NCBI RefSeq assembly: GCF_030756675.1
Contig: NZ_JAVBXD010000003.1
Span: forward strand, 1-64,000
Length of the DNA: 64,000 bases
Direction of reading: 5' to 3'
DNA from: Bacillus multifaciens
GTDB taxonomy: Bacteria > Bacillota > Bacilli > Bacillales > Bacillaceae_G
Below the pieces are notes generated by a model, which was not told where the DNA came from, did no database searches, and saw only the letters and a list, made by a program, of their open reading frames with translations. The position numbers and the translations under genes were made by a program. Shown piece by piece: positions 35,557-45,300 of the stretch; within the stretch, counting starts at the first letter, position 1; every line of letters starts with the position of its first letter.

Positions 35557-35586
35557 CTATAGTATGTGCGCTTGGCCTCATACTAT
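35557..35586. promoter_or_regulatory. Inverted repeat upstream of the small-protein operon
   Basis: TATAGTATG and CATACTATA form a perfect 9-bp inverted repeat around 12 bases. It could be a terminator for yitU without a T-run. Alternatively, because CATACTA fits a sigma-G -10 and CATACTATA fits a sigma-K -10, it could be the promoter region of the two small genes. Confidence 0.35.
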
Positions 35587-35604
35587 AAGCAGGGAATTTT
35601 CACC

Positions 35605-36414
35605 TTACAATCCAAGTGTCTCCTCTAAATAAAGGGCAATGCCATCTTCTTCGTTTGATAATGTTATGTGATTTGCTAATGATTTTAATTCTGGAATGGC
35701 GTTCCCCATGGCGATTCCATGTCCGGCAAATTCAATCATTTCAAAATCGTTATCTTCATCACCAAACGCGATGATACGTTCTTTTGGGATGTTGTAGTGA
35801 CTTGAAATTTTTTGGAGGCCAATTGCTTTATTTAATCCGCTTTTCACAATTTCAATAATTGGCCAAGGAGCTCCCCATTTGCGGTGATCAATTACTTCTG
35901 CATGCATATCTGTTAAATGTTGGCGGATAGAATCAGATTTTGATTCATGTGCATCGATTAATAAACAAGTTGGATGATCTTGTAAAATGTTAAGTAAATC
36001 ACCTGTGAAAATTTTTGGAGAACCAAACTCGAAAATATGTTTTTTGTCTGCATCGATTTGCTTCACATAGACATCATCAATCACTTCTGCGTAAATATTT
36101 TCTACTCCAAAGTCCCTACATGCACGAACGATTTCTTGTGCGGTAGCAAGTTCAAGTGGAGAGTGATGCGTTCCCCAATTCGTATCAAGTGGGTGATGGA
36201 CGTATGCACCGTTGAAATTTACAATCGGTGTATTTAATCCAAGTTCTTTATAATATGCGTGACTCGCACGAAATGGACGGCCCGTTGATATCACAACGAT
36301 ATGGCCTTGTTCTTTTGCTTTTGCAATGGTTTGTTTTGTACGAGATGAAATTATTTTTTGGTCTGTAAGTAAAGTGCCATCTAAATCTAATGCAATTAAA
36401 TGTTGTTTTTTCAT
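35605..36414 (-). CDS. yitU: Cof-type HAD phosphatase (YitU-like)
   Basis: A 269-residue Cof-family HAD hydrolase with motif I ALDLDGTLL (about residues 7-15), motif II ISTGRP near 45-50, a large cap domain, the conserved Lys in KSGLNKAIGL near 198 and motif IV IAFGDEDNDFEMIE near 217-230. Family members dephosphorylate flavin or sugar phosphates; B. subtilis YitU acts on a riboflavin pathway intermediate, and transfer of that activity is inferred. AAAGGTG precedes ATG 36414. Confidence 0.85.
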   Translation of the reverse strand: MKKQHLIALDLDGTLLTDQKIISSRTKQTIAKAKEQGHIVVISTGRPFRASHAYYKELGLNTPIVNFNGAYVHHPLDTNWGTHHSPLELATAQEIVRACRDFGVENIYAEVIDDVYVKQIDADKKHIFEFGSPKIFTGDLLNILQDHPTCLLIDAHESKSDSIRQHLTDMHAEVIDHRKWGAPWPIIEIVKSGLNKAIGLQKISSHYNIPKERIIAFGDEDNDFEMIEFAGHGIAMGNAIPELKSLANHITLSNEEDGIALYLEETLGL

Positions 36415-36570
36415 GCGTCTCACACCTTTTATAAAAAGTTTTATGTATATTCATCTTAATTCCTGGGTGATTGCGCTGTCTACTATTTGTCGTTGGTAAC
36501 GAGAAAAGTCAAGTTTTTTTCTGAAAGTTCGAATAATGTTCCTTTCCTTTTGTACAATTTGTGAAAGGGG

Positions 36571-36670
36571 TTACAAAGCGGAGATTATCGTGTTTATAAT
36601 GAGAGTGTAATCTTCTCGTATAAGTTGTTTGACTCTCCTTTGATACTGGTCTTTATGGCCAGTTTTTTTT
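36571..36670 (+). ncRNA. Candidate small RNA with its own promoter and terminator
   Basis: TTACAA (36571-36576) and TATAAT (36595-36600) are 18 bp apart and form a good sigma-A promoter. The predicted transcript from about 36607 has no open frame longer than a few codons. It carries a pyrimidine-rich GACTCTCCTTTGA (about 36630-36642) and ends in ACTGGTC/GGCCAGT hairpin plus eight Ts (36645-36670), giving an RNA of about 64 nt. The CUCUCCUUU stretch is complementary to Shine-Dalgarno sequences. The gap around it (36415-36808) holds nothing else recognised. Confidence 0.55.
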
Positions 36671-36808
36671 GTTTCTACATATATTAATGTATCTCCTGCT
36701 AAAATGTGTAATTTCATTATATGAGCATCGTTTCCTAAACATAACAGAAAAGGTTTTCTAAAATGGGACATACTAAAGATGTAATGATGGAATGGAAGGA
36801 GAATGGAC

Positions 36809-36988
36809 ATGGGACAAAGTCATCGATTCCGAGCTGGTCAAAAAGCGCCGAATGACGGCATATATGTTGAAATTGGTGAAACAGGAAGTATGGTTAAGGA
36901 TCCAAAAATGGTAAAGCTTTCTGCTGGAGATAAATTTCCGGAAGTTACAAATCAAAACAGACAATGGACATATAAAAGAAGACCATAA
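36809..36988 (+). CDS. yjzC: YjzC family protein
   Basis: A 59-residue YjzC-like protein beginning MGQSHRFRAGQKAPNDGIYV, with EIGETGSMV near residues 21-29 and a basic C-terminus. AAGGAG lies seven bases before ATG 36809. Function unknown. As in B. subtilis it marks the start of the yjz/yja block. Monocistronic with a strong terminator. Confidence 0.85.
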   Translation: MGQSHRFRAGQKAPNDGIYVEIGETGSMVKDPKMVKLSAGDKFPEVTNQNRQWTYKRRP

Positions 36989-36989
36989 G

Positions 36990-37018
36990 AAATCCCGCAG
37001 TTATAAGCTGCGGGATTT
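36990..37018 (+). terminator. Terminator of yjzC
   Basis: AAATCCCGCAG and CTGCGGGATTT form a perfect 11-bp stem two bases after the stop codon. Confidence 0.9.
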
Positions 37019-37068
37019 GTTGTGGTGAAATGGATTTTAAAAATAAGATTGTCAAAAAGTCCTCTTCG

Positions 37069-37124
37069 TTGAATAAAATAGGTGACTTGTCGTATAATCA
37101 AATCAAAGGTCAAAAAAAGTCAAA
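37069..37124 (+). promoter_or_regulatory. clpB promoter with CtsR operator
   Basis: TTGAAT (37069-37074) and TATAAT (37093-37098) are 18 bp apart. Just downstream GGTCAAA-AAA-AGTCAAA (37108-37124) is a textbook CtsR heptad repeat, (A/G)GTCAAANAN(A/G)GTCAAA. Repression by CtsR with induction by heat or protein stress follows. Confidence 0.93.
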
Positions 37125-37145
37125 CTATAAAGGGGCTGTGGCACG

Positions 37146-39752
37146 ATGGACTTAAATCGAATGACGACAAAAACACAAGAAGCGATTATGGGTGCACAAT
37201 CAATTGCTACTAAGCATCATCATCAAGATATTGATATTGTACATCTTTTAGCCGCACTTCTTCAGCAACAAGATGGATTAGCAATTCGAATTTTTCAAAA
37301 GATGAATGTAAATATAGATCAGTTCGTACAAGGAATAGAACGCTTGTTAAAGCGGAAGCCAGCGGTTACAGGGGGAGGCGCAGAAGTAGGGAAAGTTTAT
37401 ATTACAAGTGTGCTTCAAGGGCTGCTTGTAAGAGCTGAAGAAGAAGCGAAATATTTGCAAGATGATTATATTTCAGTGGAACATCTTCTTCTTGCATTAT
37501 GTGATGAAAAGAAAACGAATGATATACGTGAATTATTTACGTCGCTTCGTATTACGAAAGAAGCGTTATTGCAAGCATTAACAGAAGTTCGGGGGAATCA
37601 AAGAGTGACGAGTCAAAATCCAGAAGTAACATATGAAGCTTTAGAAAAATATGGTCGTGATTTAGTAGCGGAAGTAAGACAAGGGAAAATTGATCCGGTC
37701 ATTGGACGTGATAGTGAAATCCGCCGTGTGATTCGCATTTTATCGCGTAAAACAAAAAATAATCCTGTATTAATTGGTGAACCCGGTGTTGGGAAAACGG
37801 CGATCGTGGAGGGATTAGCGCAGCGTATTGTTCGTAAAGATGTACCGGAAGGATTAAAAGATAAAACGATTTTTGCGCTTGATATGAGCGCACTTGTTGC
37901 AGGTGCGAAATTCCGCGGTGAATTTGAAGAACGTCTGCAAGCGGTCTTAAATGAAATTAAAAAAAGTGAAGGAAAGATATTATTATTTATCGACGAGCTG
38001 CATACCATTGTAGGCGCTGGTAAAACAGAAGGAGCAATGGATGCCGGAAATATGTTAAAACCAATGTTAGCGCGCGGCGAGCTGCATTGCATCGGGGCGA
38101 CAACGCTTGATGAATATCGTAAATATATTGAAAAAGACCCGGCATTAGAGCGTCGTTTCCAACAAGTATTAGCTGAAGAGCCGACAGTTGAAGATACCAT
38201 TTCTATTTTGCGTGGTTTAAAAGAACGATTTGAAATTTACCATAGTGTGAATATTCATGATCGTGCTCTTGTTGCAGCTGCAACGTTATCAGATCGCTAT
38301 ATTTCTGATCGTTTCCTACCGGATAAAGCAATCGATTTAGTTGATGAAGCATGTGCAACGATTCGGACAGAAATTGATTCGCTGCCAACAGAGCTAGATG
38401 AAATCACACGTCGTATTATGCAGTTAGAAATTGAAGAGGCTGCACTAAGTAAAGAAACAGACCAGGCAAGTAGGGAGCGTCTGCAAACATTGCAGCGTGA
38501 GTTGTCGGATTTAAAAGAAAAAGCGAGTGGAATGCGGGCACAGTGGCAAAAAGAAAAAGAAGAAATTCATAAAGTGCGCGATTTACGCGAAAGTCTAGAG
38601 CGTTTGCGCCGCGAGCTAGAAGAGGCGGAAGGAAATTATGATTTAAATAAAGCGGCAGAGCTTCGTCACGGCAAAATTCCAGCTGTAGAAAAAGAATTGA
38701 AAGAAGCAGAAGAAGCAAGTGCGAATAAACAGCAAGATAACCGTCTTCTTCGTGAAGAAGTAAGTGAAGAAGAAATTGCGGATATTGTATCACGCTGGAC
38801 GGGTATTCCGATTGCAAAGCTCGTAGAAGGAGAACGTGAGAAGCTGCTTCGTTTAGAGCAAATTTTATCAGAGCGTGTCATCGGACAAGAAGAAGCGGTC
38901 GGTCTTGTGGCGGATGCAGTATTACGTGCTCGTGCGGGAATTAAAGATCCGAATCGTCCGATTGGTTCGTTTATTTTCTTAGGACCAACGGGTGTTGGGA
39001 AAACGGAACTTGCGAAAACGTTGGCGCAGTCATTATTTGATAGCGAAGAACAAATCATTCGAATTGATATGTCTGAGTATATGGAAAAGCATGCCGTGTC
39101 TCGTTTAATTGGAGCACCTCCTGGGTATGTCGGATATGAGGAAGGTGGACAATTAACAGAAGCTGTGCGCCGTAAACCGTATTCTGTCATTTTATTAGAT
39201 GAAATTGAAAAAGCACACCCAGAAGTGTTTAATATTTTACTGCAAATGTTAGATGATGGGCGCATTACAGATTCACAAGGACGTACAGTTGATTTTAAAA
39301 ATACAGTGATTATTATGACGTCCAATATCGGATCGCAATATTTATTAGAAGGATTAGGAGAAGATGGTTCTATTCAAGAAGAAGCAAGAAACCTTGTAAT
39401 GGGACAACTTCGCGGTCACTTCCGTCCAGAATTTCTGAATCGAGTGGACGAAATTATTCTCTTTAAACCACTTACAACAAATGAGATAAAAGGTATTGTT
39501 GATAAAATTGTGAAAGAGCTGCAACATCGTTTAACAGACCGCCATATTACAGTAGAACTTACAGATACGGCAAAAGAGTTTGTTGTAGAGTCTGGGTTTG
39601 ATCCAATGTACGGTGCGCGTCCGTTAAAACGCTACGTACAGCGTCAAATTGAAACGAAGTTAGCGCGTGCGCTTATTGCAGGCACGATTACAGATCATAG
39701 TCATGTATTAATTGATGTGTCGAATAACGAGTTAGTTGTCGACGTTAAATAA
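37146..39752 (+). CDS. clpB: ATP-dependent disaggregase ClpB
   Basis: An 868-residue Hsp100 disaggregase that works with DnaK to rescue aggregated proteins. It has the N-domain (1-145), the first AAA+ domain with Walker A GEPGVGKT near 211-218 and Walker [10 protein letters not shown] near 279-287, and the M-domain coiled coil (about 400-525). The second AAA+ domain carries GPTGVGKTE near 614-622, and the C-terminal D2 small domain follows. AAAGGGG is ten bases before the ATG. Under CtsR control as seen directly in its promoter. Terminator shared with convergent yjzD. Confidence 0.97.
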   Translation: MDLNRMTTKTQEAIMGAQSIATKHHHQDIDIVHLLAALLQQQDGLAIRIFQKMNVNIDQFVQGIERLLKRKPAVTGGGAEVGKVYITSVLQGLLVRAEEEAKYLQDDYISVEHLLLALCDEKKTNDIRELFTSLRITKEALLQALTEVRGNQRVTSQNPEVTYEALEKYGRDLVAEVRQGKIDPVIGRDSEIRRVIRILSRKTKNNPVLIGEPGVGKTAIVEGLAQRIVRKDVPEGLKDKTIFALDMSALVAGAKFRGEFEERLQAVLNEIKKSEGKILLFIDELHTIVGAGKTEGAMDAGNMLKPMLARGELHCIGATTLDEYRKYIEKDPALERRFQQVLAEEPTVEDTISILRGLKERFEIYHSVNIHDRALVAAATLSDRYISDRFLPDKAIDLVDEACATIRTEIDSLPTELDEITRRIMQLEIEEAALSKETDQASRERLQTLQRELSDLKEKASGMRAQWQKEKEEIHKVRDLRESLERLRRELEEAEGNYDLNKAAELRHGKIPAVEKELKEAEEASANKQQDNRLLREEVSEEEIADIVSRWTGIPIAKLVEGEREKLLRLEQILSERVIGQEEAVGLVADAVLRARAGIKDPNRPIGSFIFLGPTGVGKTELAKTLAQSLFDSEEQIIRIDMSEYMEKHAVSRLIGAPPGYVGYEEGGQLTEAVRRKPYSVILLDEIEKAHPEVFNILLQMLDDGRITDSQGRTVDFKNTVIIMTSNIGSQYLLEGLGEDGSIQEEARNLVMGQLRGHFRPEFLNRVDEIILFKPLTTNEIKGIVDKIVKELQHRLTDRHITVELTDTAKEFVVESGFDPMYGARPLKRYVQRQIETKLARALIAGTITDHSHVLIDVSNNELVVDVK

Positions 39753-39782
39753 AAAAGAGTCCGGGTATCCGGACTCTTTTTT
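39751..39782. terminator. Convergent terminator clpB/yjzD
   Basis: AAAAAAGAGTCCGG and CCGGACTCTTTTTT form a perfect 14-bp stem with a 4-nt loop. Confidence 0.97.
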
Positions 39783-39783
39783 A

Positions 39784-39969
39784 TTAATGTTGCTGTGCAG
39801 GTTCGTTTGGAATTAATGCTCCAATTGCGATTACAAGTACAGTAAGAATTACAGAAAAGATAGACGCTTGCCCAAAATCGTATGTACCACCTGGCGTCAT
39901 CGCGCTAATTACGTAGCTCATCATTTGCACAAGCAAGAACGACCAGATAAAGGCCCAAATTACACGCAT
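39784..39969 (-). CDS. yjzD: YjzD family membrane protein (DUF2929)
   Basis: A 61-residue protein with two membrane segments (about 4-24 and 35-54) separated by a short loop (TPGGTYDFGQ), matching DUF2929/YjzD in size and position. Stop abuts the clpB terminator. Function unknown. Confidence 0.82.
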   Translation of the reverse strand: MRVIWAFIWSFLLVQMMSYVISAMTPGGTYDFGQASIFSVILTVLVIAIGALIPNEPAQQH

Positions 39970-40125
39970 CTTATTACACCTCTATTCGTTCAGTTTGTCT
40001 TTATTGTATCATAACTCGAAAAAGAATATAGAAAAAATATTTGTCGTTTTTGCAAAGCAAATTGCTCTTCGTATCATACATTATAAAAGAGTATATTTGA
40101 TGTTGTCATATAAGGCGGGAGAAGC

Positions 40126-40857
40126 ATGAGGATTACGGAACGTTTTTTCTTTTTAGAACAAGAGCCATGTGTAATTCATTTACCAGAAAAGCCAAATGGA
40201 TTTGGGATATTGTTATTAGGTGACTATAATTACTTCATTGAGAATGGTACAAGTTTATGGCTGCAACATGCCGGGCGCTTACAATTTTTAAACGAATTGC
40301 GCAAGAATGGTTATACAGTTTTTTCTTCTAATCTATACGGCAGACATTGGGGGAATGAACAGGCGATTCGTTTAGCGAAGCGATTGTATCATATCGTCAT
40401 GAAAAAGGAGATTTTAAACGAAAAAATTCATATTATAGCAGAAGGAATGGGTGCGCTTGTTGCTATGGAAATGATGGCGCAATACCCTGAGTGTGTGCGC
40501 TCTGTTCTTATGTTTAATCCGTGCCTTCATTTACCGGCACACGTTGAAATTGAAATGGAGCACAAATTTTTTTATAAGCGATTAATTCGTGAACTGATGC
40601 AAGCATATGATGCAACTGAATCGGAATTAGAACGAAAAATTGAAAAGAAAGCATTTCCGTATTTAGTATCTTCCGTTCCAGTAAAAATATTTGTATCCGC
40701 TCAAGAAAAAAAAGAACGAAAACAGTTGCTTCGTGAATATGAAAAGAAACGTTTGCAAGAGAATTGTCCGACTTCATTATCCTTTCATATACAAGATGTG
40801 AAGTATAAAATGGCACAAAATGCATGTCAGTTTTTTAAGTGGTATGAAGATTTATAA
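40126..40857 (+). CDS. yjaU: Alpha/beta-hydrolase-like protein YjaU, nucleophile serine missing
   Basis: A 243-residue protein with an alpha/beta-hydrolase core: strand ILLLGDYNYF near residue 28, a SSNLYGRHWG turn near 68 and the nucleophile elbow at IIAEGMGALVAME near 106-118. In active hydrolases the elbow reads G-x-S-x-G. Here the serine position is Gly (AEGMGA), so hydrolysis by the usual mechanism is unlikely. GGCGGGAGAAGC precedes the ATG. It lies upstream of yjaV as in B. subtilis. A structural or binding role is inferred. Confidence 0.78.
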   Translation: MRITERFFFLEQEPCVIHLPEKPNGFGILLLGDYNYFIENGTSLWLQHAGRLQFLNELRKNGYTVFSSNLYGRHWGNEQAIRLAKRLYHIVMKKEILNEKIHIIAEGMGALVAMEMMAQYPECVRSVLMFNPCLHLPAHVEIEMEHKFFYKRLIRELMQAYDATESELERKIEKKAFPYLVSSVPVKIFVSAQEKKERKQLLREYEKKRLQENCPTSLSFHIQDVKYKMAQNACQFFKWYEDL

Positions 40858-40882
40858 AGCTCCTATACATAGGGAGCTTTTT
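40856..40882 (+). terminator. Terminator of yjaU
   Basis: AAAGCTCCTA pairs with TAGGGAGCTTT followed by TTTT, overlapping the stop codon and abutting the dispersed repeat. Confidence 0.8.
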
Positions 40883-41060
40883 ATCTCGCGCTAACGGGCA
40901 GTAAGACTCCCACCTCAAGATTCGGTGAAAGCATTGTCTAGCCGCTTCCGCTTTTCTTAAGAAGCTAGGTGGGAGATAACTGCCCATAAGAGCCCGATTG
41001 GGCGGGCTTTCCATCAGTGGGGGAAGAATATCCCGCTGATGGAAGTTTCACTTTATCTAT
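40881..41060 (-). repeat. Hairpin-rich dispersed repeat, copy 3 (inverted)
   Basis: Read on the minus strand it starts GATAAAGTGAAACTTCCATC with hairpin 1, then GGGCAGTTATCTCCCACCTA, and ends TCTTGAGGTGGGAGTCTTAC plus TGCCCGTTAGCG. The order of blocks is that of copy 1 at 12370-12526, with about 20 extra bases in the second loop. It ends a few bases upstream of the yjaV ribosome binding site. Confidence 0.75.
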
Positions 41061-41077
41061 GCGGGGAGGATGAGAAA

Positions 41078-41938
41078 ATGAAACGAGTCATTGTCGTTGG
41101 GGCGTTAACATTTATCGGTTATCATCTTGTGCAAAAGTTTCTTGAAGAAGAAATTGAAGTGTGTGCGTTTGATTTTGATGAAATGAATAGTGTTTCCAAG
41201 ATAAATGAAGAAAAATTATATTTAATTGGTCGAAATGCATTGTTTAAGTATTTCTCGCTTCGAGATAATGACGGATGGGAAGCTTTGGAGGAAATAGATA
41301 TTGATGCTGCATACTTTTGTTTATGTGAGCCAAATCAGCAAAAGAATTTTCGAAATGAACGTACCATATTGCAATATGTAAAGCGCTTTGAGAGTTATTG
41401 CAAACGAAAAGAAATAAAATTCGTTATTTCATCTTCTGTAGAAGTGAGTTGTGCTCATAGTCGCAATGAAAATCGGATGCTTTTTTCAAAAATTGAGCGA
41501 GAAGTACAAAAAGGCGATGCAGATTACTGTATACTACGTGTTCCAACAGTATATGGACCGTGGCAACCGTCATTTATGTCATATCACCATATTATTCTAG
41601 CTCAGTTAAAACAACAAACGATTTCTCTTAGGGTAGAAGAATGTACATGTGACCTTTTATATGTCGAAGATGTTGCGAACTATTTATATACGATTGGTCA
41701 AAGAAAAATGGAAAGGAAACTATATTCTCTTTGCAGTGAAGAGAAAAATCGCTGGCAAAAAGGAATGGAACTATTACAGAAAACAAGTGCTTTTCAAATA
41801 CAGGAGAAAGAGTGCGTAACAGGTGAGGAAGAAAAAGTAGTTGTTCCAAGTAAGTTTTCTTTAGAACAGGGGATGGGGCGTCAAATTTCTCACATAAAAC
41901 AATATCGGCAGTTATACGAGACAACTAACACGTGGTAA
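41078..41938 (+). CDS. yjaV: NAD(P)-binding epimerase-like protein YjaV
   Basis: A 286-residue extended short-chain-dehydrogenase-like protein with nucleotide-binding VVGALTFIGYHL near residues 5-16 and the YGPWQPSFM substrate loop near 156-164. The usual catalytic Y-x-x-x-K is not evident: the SSSVEVS strand is followed by NRMLFSKIEREV, with Met four positions before the Lys. ATG 41078 follows GGGGAGGATGAGAAA. Its operon partner comZ begins 40 bp downstream. In B. subtilis med lies between yjaV and comZ; here it is absent. Confidence 0.78.
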   Translation: MKRVIVVGALTFIGYHLVQKFLEEEIEVCAFDFDEMNSVSKINEEKLYLIGRNALFKYFSLRDNDGWEALEEIDIDAAYFCLCEPNQQKNFRNERTILQYVKRFESYCKRKEIKFVISSSVEVSCAHSRNENRMLFSKIEREVQKGDADYCILRVPTVYGPWQPSFMSYHHIILAQLKQQTISLRVEECTCDLLYVEDVANYLYTIGQRKMERKLYSLCSEEKNRWQKGMELLQKTSAFQIQEKECVTGEEEKVVVPSKFSLEQGMGRQISHIKQYRQLYETTNTW

Positions 41939-41978
41939 ACTGGAAATGAGAGTTTTGATGTGGAAAGGATGAAGAAAG

Positions 41979-42158
41979 ATGAACGAAAAAAATATGCAGT
42001 TTTTACAAATCGCAATGAAACATTTACCAGAAGCAAAGGCAATTTTAGATGATCACGGCGTGGCGTTAGATATGGCAAAAGCACAGCCTGTATTGGAATT
42101 ATTAATGAAGGTAATGGGCGAAGCATATGAACTTGGGAAAGCAGATGCGAAGGAGTAA
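41979..42158 (+). CDS. comZ: ComZ, negative regulator of comG
   Basis: A 59-residue ComZ homologue (MNEKNMQFLQIAMKHLPEAK..., ending GEAYELGKADAKE), colinear with B. subtilis ComZ. It is short enough to be missed by length cut-offs. AAAGGAT lies eight bases before the ATG. In B. subtilis ComZ lowers expression of the comG DNA-uptake operon. The ~155-bp dispersed repeat starts one or two bases after its stop codon. Confidence 0.9.
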   Translation: MNEKNMQFLQIAMKHLPEAKAILDDHGVALDMAKAQPVLELLMKVMGEAYELGKADAKE

Positions 42159-42159
42159 A

Positions 42160-42328
42160 ATAAATACGAATTGAAAAACCGACATAAAAACCGCTTTCTT
42201 TTTAGGGTGGGTGAGAGCATCTGGCCGTGCGTAGAAGCGGTCAGGGCCTTTTTCTGCCACGTGCAAGGTTAAAACAAAAGGAGAAAGCGAGTAGCTGTCA
42301 TGTTATTTTCTGCATAGCAGTGACTTAT
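42160..42328 (-). repeat. Dispersed ~155-bp repeat, copy D (inverted)
   Basis: A full-length copy. On the minus strand it runs from ATAAGTCACTGCTATGCAGA through GTGGCAGAAAAAGGCCCTGA to TTTTTCAATTCGTATTTATT. Its 3' end touches the comZ stop region (TAAAATAAATAC), the same arrangement as copy E behind fabF. Confidence 0.8.
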
Positions 42329-42343
42329 CGATTATAAGGGTAT

Positions 42344-42387
42344 AAAAAAGAGACCTTTCCTTTTTAATGGAAAGGTCTCGCTTTTTT
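42344..42387. terminator. Bidirectional terminator comZ/RND pump
   Basis: AAAAAAGAGACCTTTCC pairs with GGAAAGGTCTCGCTTTTTT around an 8-nt loop. Confidence 0.93.
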
Positions 42388-45300
42388 ATTTAGCTACTTT
42401 ATTTTTTCGTTTCAATTTACTTACTACTTCATACACAATTGGTACGATTAATAATGTTAATAGGGTAGAGCTTGTTAATCCGCCGATTACTGTGACGCCA
42501 AGACCTTTTGAGATCAGTCCGCTTCCTTCGAAGCCTAATGCAAGTGGAAGTAAGGCGCCAATCGTTGCGATCGCTGTCATTAAAATTGGGCGTAATCTTG
42601 TCGCGCCAGCTTCTAATAATGCTTCGCGCGTCGTAAATCCTTCGCGTTCTTTATGAATAACGCGGTCAATTAATACGATAGCGTTTGTAACAACGATACC
42701 GATTAACATAAGGGCACCAATCATAGAAGAGATGCTTAATGTTTCACCGGAAATTAATAAGGCAACAACGCCGCCAATAATCGTAAATGGAAGCGAGAAT
42801 AGAATCGCAAATGGAGCTAGTGCTCCGCCGAATGTTACAACAAGAACGAAATATACAATCGCAATGGCAGCTAACATCGCTAAGCCAAGTTGTGTAAAGG
42901 ATTCTTGAATATCTTTAGATACCCCGCCCATTGACACATTAATGCCAGATGGTAAGTCTAGCTTATCTACTTCTTTTTGAATGTTGCGAGTAGCTTTTGC
43001 GACATCGTCTGTCATTGGTTTTGCGGTTACTGCTGCATATACGCGGCCGTCGCGTCTTGTTACTGTATTAGACGTTTCGCCTTCTTTTACCGTCATAATA
43101 TCTTTTACAGCCACTTCTGTACCTAGCGGCGTTTGTACTTTTCGATTTGTTAAATCATCGACGTTTTCGTAATTTTGTTTGTTCACTTCAACATACACAT
43201 TCATTTCTTTTCCGTCTTTTTTAACTGTTGTTAAGACAGGGCGGTCGTGAGAGTTGGAAAGTCCCATGCCAACCTGCGCGGCAGTTAATCCGAGTTTACT
43301 TAATTTCTCTTGATCTGCCACTAATGTGTACTCATCGTATGTTTTAGAAAGGCTTGAATCGACGTCTTTTAACGTTTTATCTTTTTTCATGATATTTTGA
43401 ATGTCTTTTACGACAGGTTTAATTTCTTCTATATTATCGCCGTATACGTATAACTTAATTTCATTGTTGCCTCCGCCAGATGAGAAGTCTTGGTTTTTCC
43501 ATTCTCCTTTGTCTGTCATCTTTTGCAGATCTTTCACAACTTTTTCTTTTTCCTTCTCAAAGTTCTTTGTATCGTCTTTGTATTGAACAAAGAATAATGC
43601 TTGGTTCGATTTACCTGGGCTCATCGGATTTTCTCCGCCAAGTGAGAACTGAATTGTTTTCACATCTTTATTTTTCTTAAAATAATCTTCTGCTTTTGTC
43701 GCAATATTTTCGACATCTTGCAATGTTTGTCCAGGTTCTGGATTGTAAGAGGTGATTACTGTTTTCTCTTCTTCTGATGGTAAGAAACTTACACCTACAA
43801 TCGGAAGAAGTGCAATGCTTCCTACTAATAATAAAACCGTAATGCTAGACGTAATAATTTTATGGTTTAATACCCATTCTAGAAGGCGTTTATATCCATG
43901 AGCAAGTTTACTTGGTTTCTCTTCATGATTATGTTGTTTTTCTTTCGCACTTTCCTTTTTAAATAAAGAATGTGCCATCATTGGAACAACTGTAACAGCT
44001 ACAAGAAGAGATGCTAATAAAGCGAAAACAATTGTTAAAGCAAACGGTAAGAATAGTTCACCGATCATTCCCTTCACAAGACCGAGCGGTAAAAAGACTG
44101 CAATGGTTACAATTGTCGATGACATAATTGGTACGAACATTTCTTTCGTTGCTTCGCGAATTAAGTCTTTTCCTTTTAATTTTTCACCTGGTAAAGCCAT
44201 GCGCCGGTAAATATTTTCAATAACAACGATGGAATCATCGACAACGCGGCCGATAGCAACGGTCATTGCCCCAAGCGTCATGATATTTAATGTAATATCC
44301 ATTTCTTTTAATGCTAAAATTGCAATTAATAAAGAAAGTGGAATGGAAATAACAGAAATAAGTGTTGTTCGAATGTTACGTAAGAACAACATGATGATAA
44401 TCACAGCAAAAATGGCGCCGAAAATTGCTTTATTTAACATTGTGCTCACTGATTTTTCGATTGGTTCACCTTGGTCGAATGTTGAAGTGATTTCGATATT
44501 ATCAAATTTCTTTTCAAAATCATTTGCTTTGTTTTTTACAGCATTGACAACGTCAACCGTATTCGCATCAGCTGCTTTTACAATTTGTAGGCTGATCGCT
44601 TCTTTTCCATTTGTGCGCGAGATGGATTCTGCTTTTCCAACTTCTTTAATATCGGCAATATCTTGCAATGATACAGATGGAATACCTAATGCTTGTCCTG
44701 CTGGATTCATATTCGGCTGCTGCACTTGAGCCGGTCCATGTGAATTTCCTTGATTTGGAGAAGGAACAAGCGGAATTTTCATTTCTTTTAAAGCTTGTAA
44801 CGTTGTAATATTGCCATCTACAACAACGGATTTTTCTTTGTCTTTAAATGTATATAGTCCTAGCGGCATCGAAACGTTAGAACCTTTAATCATGTTCTTG
44901 ACTGTATCTTCGCTTAGGCCTAATTCTTTCATTTTCTCTTTGTTGAAGACGAGCTGTACTTCTTCTACTTGTTGACCAGAAATTTGCACATCGGCAATGC
45001 CGTCTAATCCTTGTAAGCCTGGAACAATATCTTTTTCTACTCGCTCTGTTAGCTGTGCAAGAGATTCATTTTTATTTGTGACACTTAATGAAATAACCGG
45101 AAAAGCATTGATGCTAAGGCGAGAAATTTTAGGCTCTTTTACGCCTTCCGGTAAAGGTAAATTAGCGAGTGCTTCTTTTACTTCCGTCTCTGCCTTTTCC
45201 ATATTTTTATCAAAGTTATACTCCACTTGAATAGAAGACGCATTTTGATAAGAAGAGGAGCTGACAACAGTTACTCCACTTAAGTTTTGCAGGCGTTGTT

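Noticed and set aside
36571-36810. 79-codon minus-strand open frame opposite the candidate sRNA
   Set aside because: No good ribosome binding site, poor codon pattern, and it runs across the yjzC leader; the plus-strand promoter and terminator explain the region better.
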